A DNA stretch of 64,000 nt from positions 889,972 through 953,971 of the forward strand of contig NZ_ML214298.1 in NCBI RefSeq assembly GCF_004698125.1, written 5' to 3'. Source of the DNA: Halosimplex halophilum. GTDB taxonomy: Archaea > Halobacteriota > Halobacteria > Halobacteriales > Haloarculaceae. Below, piece by piece: positions 59,636-64,000 of this stretch (position 1 is the stretch's first letter; the number at the start of each line of letters is the position of its first letter). Position numbers and translations under genes: made by a program. The notes beneath the pieces are model-generated. The model saw only the letters and a list, made by a program, of their open reading frames with translations. It was not told the origin of the DNA and searched no databases.

Positions 59636-62164
59636 TCAGTCCTGCGCGACCGGCCGGTCGCGAGCGGACGACTCGCTGCGGACGGCGTCGGGGCTGCCGT
59701 GGTTCGCCCACAGGAGCAGCAGGCTGGGGAGGACGAACACGGCGACGACGAACGACAGCGACAGCGCGAGGACGACGAGCGTCCCGAAGCTCGTGATCTG
59801 GGGGTGGGGGTGGAGCAGCAGGGCGCTGAACGCGCCGACGGAGGTGAGCGTGCTGCCCAGCAGCGCGCCGCCGGTGCCGGTCACGGCCGTCCGCAGCGCG
59901 CCGGTGACCGTCTGTCCCCGCTCCAGCTCCTGTGCGAAGCGGTCGCTGACGTGGATGTTGTAGTCGATGCCGAGCCCGACGACGAGGCTGAGCAGCAGCG
60001 AGGTCAGCAGGGTCAGCGGGACCGAGAGCAGGTACATCCCGCCGACGACCAGCGCCGTGACGAGGGCGATGGGGACGGCCGTCACCACGCCGAGCGCCGC
60101 GCTCCCGGTGGCGACCCGGTAGACCAGCGTCAGCAGGACCCCGACCGCCGCGAGCGCGACGGTCAGCGTCGTCAGGATGCTGTCGGCGGTCTGGCCCAGC
60201 TCGGCCTCGTTGAGCGTCCCGACGCCGACCGCGGTGGCATCGACGCCGTCGGCCGAAACGCCGCTCGCGACCGCCTGCATGGCGTCGGCCTGCTGGGCGA
60301 TGGTCGTACCGCCCTCGATCGGGACGACGACGCGCAGCGAGCGGTACTCGCCGTCGGTCCGCTCGACCACCTGACTCGCCTCTTCGGGCGCGGCGGCGTA
60401 GAGCGCGTCGTACACCTCGGCCACGTCGCGGTCGGGGACGCCGTCGCCGTCGGTGTCGGCCTCGGCGACCGTCGCCGCGAACTCGTCGTTCTCGGCGGCG
60501 ACCGACTCCATCACCGACAGCGGCGAGCGCAGCGGGACCGAGCCCGCGCGCTGGAACACCGCCCCCTGCTCGCCCGCGCTGTCGTGGACCGTCTCGACGG
60601 CGGCCAGCGCCGACGGCGAGGTCACGTCGCCCTCCAGGAGCACCTGCGAGCTGCTCCGGGCGTCCTCGTCGGCCGCGCGGTAGTGGGCGTCGACGTAGTC
60701 GGCGCGGGCGTCGTACTCGCTCGTCTCCCAGCCCAGCGGGCCGGGCAGGTTCTGCTTCCACTCGGCGATCCCGTCGGTGTCCTGCTGGACCGACTGGCGG
60801 TCCAGGTCCGTCCACGCGACGGCGCCGGCCGACCCGGCGATCAGGGCGAGGACGATCACGGCGGGCGCGGCCCGCTTCGCGAGGCGGACGCCGCCGGTGA
60901 GGAACGGTTCGAGCAGACGCGTCTCCCCGAGCGGCTGCTTGCGCCGGTCGAGCCCGACCCGTTCGAGGAGGCGGTCGACGGTCACCTTCAGCGCCGGGAC
61001 GAGCGTCAGCGAGACGACGAACGTCGAGACGACGCCCAGGGTGATGCCGATCGCGAGCTGCTCGATGATCGCGAACTCGTTGGTGACGTTCGACATGAAC
61101 CCGACCGCGGCGGTCAGCGTCACCAGCCCGAGCGCGACGGCGACCGACGAGAGCCCGCGGGCCATCGGCTCGCGGACGTCCTCGCTCTCGCCGCGCTCCT
61201 CGCGGTAGCGCATGAACACGTGCAACCCGTAGTCGACGCTGAGTCCGACGATGAGCACGGGGCCGATGATCATCGTCATGCCGGCCGGGATCTGCATCCA
61301 GCCGAGGATGCCGAACATCCACAGCACCGAGAGGACGACGCCGGCGAACCCGACGACCACGTCCACGAGGTCCCGGTAGGCGAACGCCAGCACTGCGAGG
61401 ATCGCAAGCAGCGCGACCGGGACGATCAGCTGCATCGTCTGCCGGTTGAAGTTGGCGTTCGATTCGGCGACCGCGTGTTCACCGAGGGTGAAGTATTCGG
61501 GGCCCTCGCGGTCGCCGGCGAGCTCGTACAGCGCCGCGGTCGCGGCCGCGCGCCGCTCGGCCGCGGCGTCGCCGGCGTCGGCGCTCTCGAACCGGAACAG
61601 CATCCGGTGGCTCTCGGCGGTCGCGGTCCCGGGCTCGTAGTCGCCCGGGAGCAACCGGGCCGCGGCCGAGCCCGCGGAGAGGGTCTCCGCGACGAGCGAC
61701 TCGACCTCGCTCGCGCTCGCCGATTCGAGCGCGGCGGTCTGCTGGTCGAGCGACGCGTCCCGGTCGCCGGCCGCGCGCGCCGCGACGAGGTTCGCGACGC
61801 CGACCGGCTCGCGGTCGCCCAGGGCGGCGGCGACCGACTCGTTGTCCAGCGCCCGTTGCTGGAACTCGAGCGAGTCCAGCAGGGCGGCCTTCGAGAGGGC
61901 GTTGTCGTCGCTCCGGACGTAGACCGGCGCCGGCCTGACCTCGGGGGCGTCGGACTCGCTGTCGTTCGTCCCGTAGTTCGCCCGGATGTAGTCCAGTTTC
62001 TGGGCGACCTCCGTGTCGCCGACCGCGCTGGACCCGTTCATCTGGCTCTGGGTCTGTAGCTGACCGATCCCGGCGACGACGCCCGCGCTCACCAGCAGCA
62101 TGACCAGGAGCACGAGGAGGTTGTGCTCCGTGACGAACCGGAACGGGCGGTCGAAGCGGCTCAC
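59636..62164 (-). CDS. RND superfamily / MMPL-type exporter
   Basis: The 842-residue membrane protein has the two-fold RND layout. It contains one N-terminal helix, a large outer loop (about residues 45-235), a five- or six-helix block with GLSVDYGLHVFMRYREE, a second helix and loop (about 430-630), and a final helix block with GLGIDYNIHVSDRFAQE. The GxxxDY motif in each half is the hallmark of MMPL/SSD proteins. The start is GTG 62164 with a GGAGGTG ribosome-binding sequence six bases upstream. The promoter (TTTATATG, reverse strand, 62281-62288) lies about 120 nt further up, so the mRNA has a leader. Cargo unknown, perhaps lipid or hydrophobic compounds. Confidence 0.88.
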   Translation of the reverse strand: MSRFDRPFRFVTEHNLLVLLVMLLVSAGVVAGIGQLQTQSQMNGSSAVGDTEVAQKLDYIRANYGTNDSESDAPEVRPAPVYVRSDDNALSKAALLDSLEFQQRALDNESVAAALGDREPVGVANLVAARAAGDRDASLDQQTAALESASASEVESLVAETLSAGSAAARLLPGDYEPGTATAESHRMLFRFESADAGDAAAERRAAATAALYELAGDREGPEYFTLGEHAVAESNANFNRQTMQLIVPVALLAILAVLAFAYRDLVDVVVGFAGVVLSVLWMFGILGWMQIPAGMTMIIGPVLIVGLSVDYGLHVFMRYREERGESEDVREPMARGLSSVAVALGLVTLTAAVGFMSNVTNEFAIIEQLAIGITLGVVSTFVVSLTLVPALKVTVDRLLERVGLDRRKQPLGETRLLEPFLTGGVRLAKRAAPAVIVLALIAGSAGAVAWTDLDRQSVQQDTDGIAEWKQNLPGPLGWETSEYDARADYVDAHYRAADEDARSSSQVLLEGDVTSPSALAAVETVHDSAGEQGAVFQRAGSVPLRSPLSVMESVAAENDEFAATVAEADTDGDGVPDRDVAEVYDALYAAAPEEASQVVERTDGEYRSLRVVVPIEGGTTIAQQADAMQAVASGVSADGVDATAVGVGTLNEAELGQTADSILTTLTVALAAVGVLLTLVYRVATGSAALGVVTAVPIALVTALVVGGMYLLSVPLTLLTSLLLSLVVGLGIDYNIHVSDRFAQELERGQTVTGALRTAVTGTGGALLGSTLTSVGAFSALLLHPHPQITSFGTLVVLALSLSFVVAVFVLPSLLLLWANHGSPDAVRSESSARDRPVAQD

Positions 62165-62294
62165 GGCGCCACCTCCGCGGGCGGGTGCGGTGCGCCGTCC
62201 GGCGGCTCGCCGGACGGGAGGGCGTTCGATCGTGCTGGCGGTGCGGGAACCATTGCGTTCGAGCCGAGAACCGGGACCAGCATATAAAGGGGAA

Positions 62295-62319
62295 CACAGT
62301 TTCAGGGTCGGAAACTGTG
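62295..62319. promoter_or_regulatory. Palindrome CACAGTTTC-N7-GAAACTGTG upstream of the exporter promoter
   Basis: Perfect 9-bp arms lie directly upstream of the exporter's TATA box (62281-62288, reverse strand). This is a strong operator candidate for control of the exporter. No regulator gene adjoins it. Confidence 0.6.
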
Positions 62320-62377
62320 GGAAACCGACCGGCAACCGGCCGCACGCGGCGGATCGGTGAGCGGACCGGGAGGGCGC

Positions 62378-62494
62378 GATCCGGAGCGTCGACCGCGGGG
62401 ACCACCGATCCGGAGCGTCGACCGCGGGGACCACCGATCCGGAGCGTCGACCGCGGGGGCCACCGACCCGGAACTGTCGACCCAGGGGGCGCCG
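62378..62494. repeat. 29-bp tandem repeats, four copies, noncoding
   Basis: Units beginning GATCCGGAGCGTCGACCGCG start at 62378, 62407 and 62436, with a diverged fourth at 62465. They are contiguous without spacers, so they are not a CRISPR array. The rest of the spacer 62165-62714 holds the exporter leader and promoter and nothing else I can identify. Confidence 0.9.
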
Positions 62495-62714
62495 ACTCGC
62501 GGATGCGGGCGACAGCCGCGCGGCTCTCCGCGTCGGACCGCTGTTTGATATAGCGGCTGTCGGTTGAGAGCGTCAGACGCAGGGTCGACGGGAGGGCTCC
62601 GTCGAGGCCGGGATCCGTCGCTTGGGGGTGGAGTCTGTCGGTGCGGACGGGAAACGCGAGCGCGCACGCGAGCGCGACGGCAACAGTTACGTCGCTGGCA
62701 GGCGGGGATCGGAT

Positions 62715-63809
62715 ATGGCGCTCAGACAGCCGCCGCTCGCGGAATCGCACGAGGCGAGCGGCGCGACGCTCACCGAGTTCGGGGGCTGGGAGATGCCCGT
62801 CGAGTTCGACTCCATCCGGGCGGAACACGAGGCGGTCCGCGAGTCGGTCGGGCGGTTCGACGTGTCGCACATGGGCCAGCTGGCCGTCACCGGGCCGGAC
62901 GCCGGCCGGCTCACCAACCGGCTGGTGACGAACGACGTGTCCGACCTCGACCCGGGCGAGGCGAACTACGCCGCGATCACCGACGACCGCGGGGTGATGC
63001 TCGACGACACCGTCGTCTCCCGTCCGCCCGCGGACTGGTCGGTCGAGGCCGACTACCTCGTCGTTCCCAACGCCGGCCACGACGCCGAGATGGCCGACCG
63101 CTGGGTCGACCACCGCGACGCCTGGGAACTCGACGCGACCGTCGAGAACCGCACGGAGTCGCTGGCGATGGTCGCGCTCCAGGGCCCCGACTCTCGGGAT
63201 CTGCTCGCGGCCGAGACGGACGCCGACCTGGGGGAACTGGGGCGATTCGAGACGACCGTCGGGTCGGTCGCGGGCGTCGAGACGTTGGTCTCCCGCACGG
63301 GCTACACCGGCGAACCCGGCTACGAACTGATCTACCCCTGGGACGAGGCCGAGACGGTCTGGTCGGCCCTGGACTGTCAGCGCTGCGGGCTCGGCGCCCG
63401 CGACACGCTCCGACTGGAGATGGGCTTTCTCCTCTCGGGGCAGGACTTCGACCCCGAGGACAACCCCCGCAACCCCTACGAGGCGGGCGTCGGGTTCGCG
63501 GTCGACCTCGACAGCGAGTTCGTCGGCCGCGACGCGCTGGAGGGGGTCGACGTGGAGGGCGTCGAGGAGAAACTCCGGGGGATCGAACTCGTCGACCGCG
63601 GCGTCCCCCGGGAGGGCTATCCCGTCGAGTCAGCCGACGGCGAGCGCCTGGGGGAGATCACGAGCGGGACGATGAGCCCGACGCTCGGTCGGGGGATCGG
63701 CCTGGCGTACCTCCCGAGCGAGGTCGGCCTCGACGAGCCCGTCCGCGTCTCGGTGCGGGGCGAACCGAAGAAAGCACGTACCACCGCGACCCCATTCCTC
63801 GACAGATGA
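62715..63809 (+). CDS. gcvT: Aminomethyltransferase, glycine cleavage T-protein
   Basis: The 364-residue protein is the T-protein of the glycine cleavage complex, which transfers the methylene group from the lipoyl arm of H-protein to tetrahydrofolate. The N-terminus [13 protein letters not shown] and the VSHMGQ segment contain the conserved folate/substrate residues, and an [12 protein letters not shown] segment follows. ATG 62715 is chosen over the longer frame because it gives the family N-terminus. The stop overlaps the gcvH start (ATGA), so the two are translationally coupled. Confidence 0.95.
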   Translation: MALRQPPLAESHEASGATLTEFGGWEMPVEFDSIRAEHEAVRESVGRFDVSHMGQLAVTGPDAGRLTNRLVTNDVSDLDPGEANYAAITDDRGVMLDDTVVSRPPADWSVEADYLVVPNAGHDAEMADRWVDHRDAWELDATVENRTESLAMVALQGPDSRDLLAAETDADLGELGRFETTVGSVAGVETLVSRTGYTGEPGYELIYPWDEAETVWSALDCQRCGLGARDTLRLEMGFLLSGQDFDPEDNPRNPYEAGVGFAVDLDSEFVGRDALEGVDVEGVEEKLRGIELVDRGVPREGYPVESADGERLGEITSGTMSPTLGRGIGLAYLPSEVGLDEPVRVSVRGEPKKARTTATPFLDR

Positions 63810-64000
63810 GCTTCGACGTTCCCGACGACCTGCGTTACCTCGACTCCCACGAGTGGGCGCGGGTCGACGACGGCAGCGCGCGCATCGGCATCTCCGAGTT
63901 CGCCCAGGACGAGCTGGGCGACGTGGTCTTCGTCGACCTCCCGGCCGAGGGCGAAGAAGTCGCCGCCGGCGAGGACTTCGGCGTCGTCGAGTCGATCAAG
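63806..64000 (+). CDS. gcvH: Glycine cleavage H-protein (5' part, truncated by window)
   Basis: The first 65 codons of the H-protein are present: [30 protein letters not shown] and the lipoylation site ESIK, whose lysine (Lys65) is the last codon of the window. It starts inside the gcvT stop region (ATGA overlap). The remaining glycine-cleavage genes probably continue downstream, outside the window. Confidence 0.95.
   Translation, partial: MSFDVPDDLRYLDSHEWARVDDGSARIGISEFAQDELGDVVFVDLPAEGEEVAAGEDFGVVESIK

Noticed and set aside
62378-62494. Repeated 29-bp units could suggest a CRISPR array
   Set aside because: The units are directly contiguous with no unique spacers, and no cas genes are present.

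Overview
This is a 64 kb chromosomal stretch from a halophilic archaeon (class Halobacteria). The evidence is the high GC content with NNC/NNG codon bias, strongly acidic proteins, twin-arginine lipoproteins, TATA boxes about 25-30 nt upstream of largely leaderless starts, and archaeal marker genes: HMG-CoA synthase, a geranylgeranyl-reductase-family enzyme, cheF, a DUF2150 protein and an IS1341-type tnpB. The genus cannot be fixed from the window.

Region 1 (1-25.7 kb) is a carbohydrate island. It opens with a truncated GH5 glycosidase, a pirin gene lying between inverted copies of a noncoding repeat, an iron-type alcohol dehydrogenase and a VOC protein. The core follows: a Tat-exported solute-binding lipoprotein, a D-xylose dehydrogenase (xacA), an enolase-superfamily sugar-acid dehydratase (xacD), an IclR regulator (xacR), a fumarylacetoacetase-fold 2-keto-3-deoxypentonate dehydratase (xacE), an intracellular GH51 arabinofuranosidase, a complete Dpp/Opp-type ABC importer with its own binding protein, a GH127 beta-L-arabinofuranosidase and a Tat-exported GH51 enzyme. 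Together these suggest that arabinosides or arabinoxylan fragments are cut outside the cell, imported by the ABC transporter, trimmed inside, and the pentoses oxidised towards alpha-ketoglutarate. Arabinose dehydrogenase, lactonase and the final semialdehyde dehydrogenase are not in the window. Two families of palindromes recur in the intergenic spaces of this island and look like regulator binding sites.

Region 2 (25.7-29.7 kb) holds an IS1341-type tnpB element with a structured right end, then a second IclR regulator and a second Gfo/Idh/MocA oxidoreductase.

Region 3 (29.8-50.9 kb) is mostly housekeeping: a degenerate Nudix protein, mutL, a PfkB-family protein with an altered active site, an MFS transporter, a LURP-one-like protein, uvrA, a geranylgeranyl reductase, ygfZ, cheF, nth and HMG-CoA synthase, with several small membrane proteins and hypotheticals between them.

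Region 4 (51-64 kb) is rich in envelope genes: a 962-residue pilin-anchored protein with 47-residue repeats, a CAP-domain protein next to a 31-residue relative of its membrane anchor, an arylsulfotransferase-like propeller and an RND/MMPL exporter. It also contains DUF2150, zinc-ribbon, TatD and NYN proteins, two repeat-rich spacers, and the start of a gcvT-gcvH operon cut by the window end.
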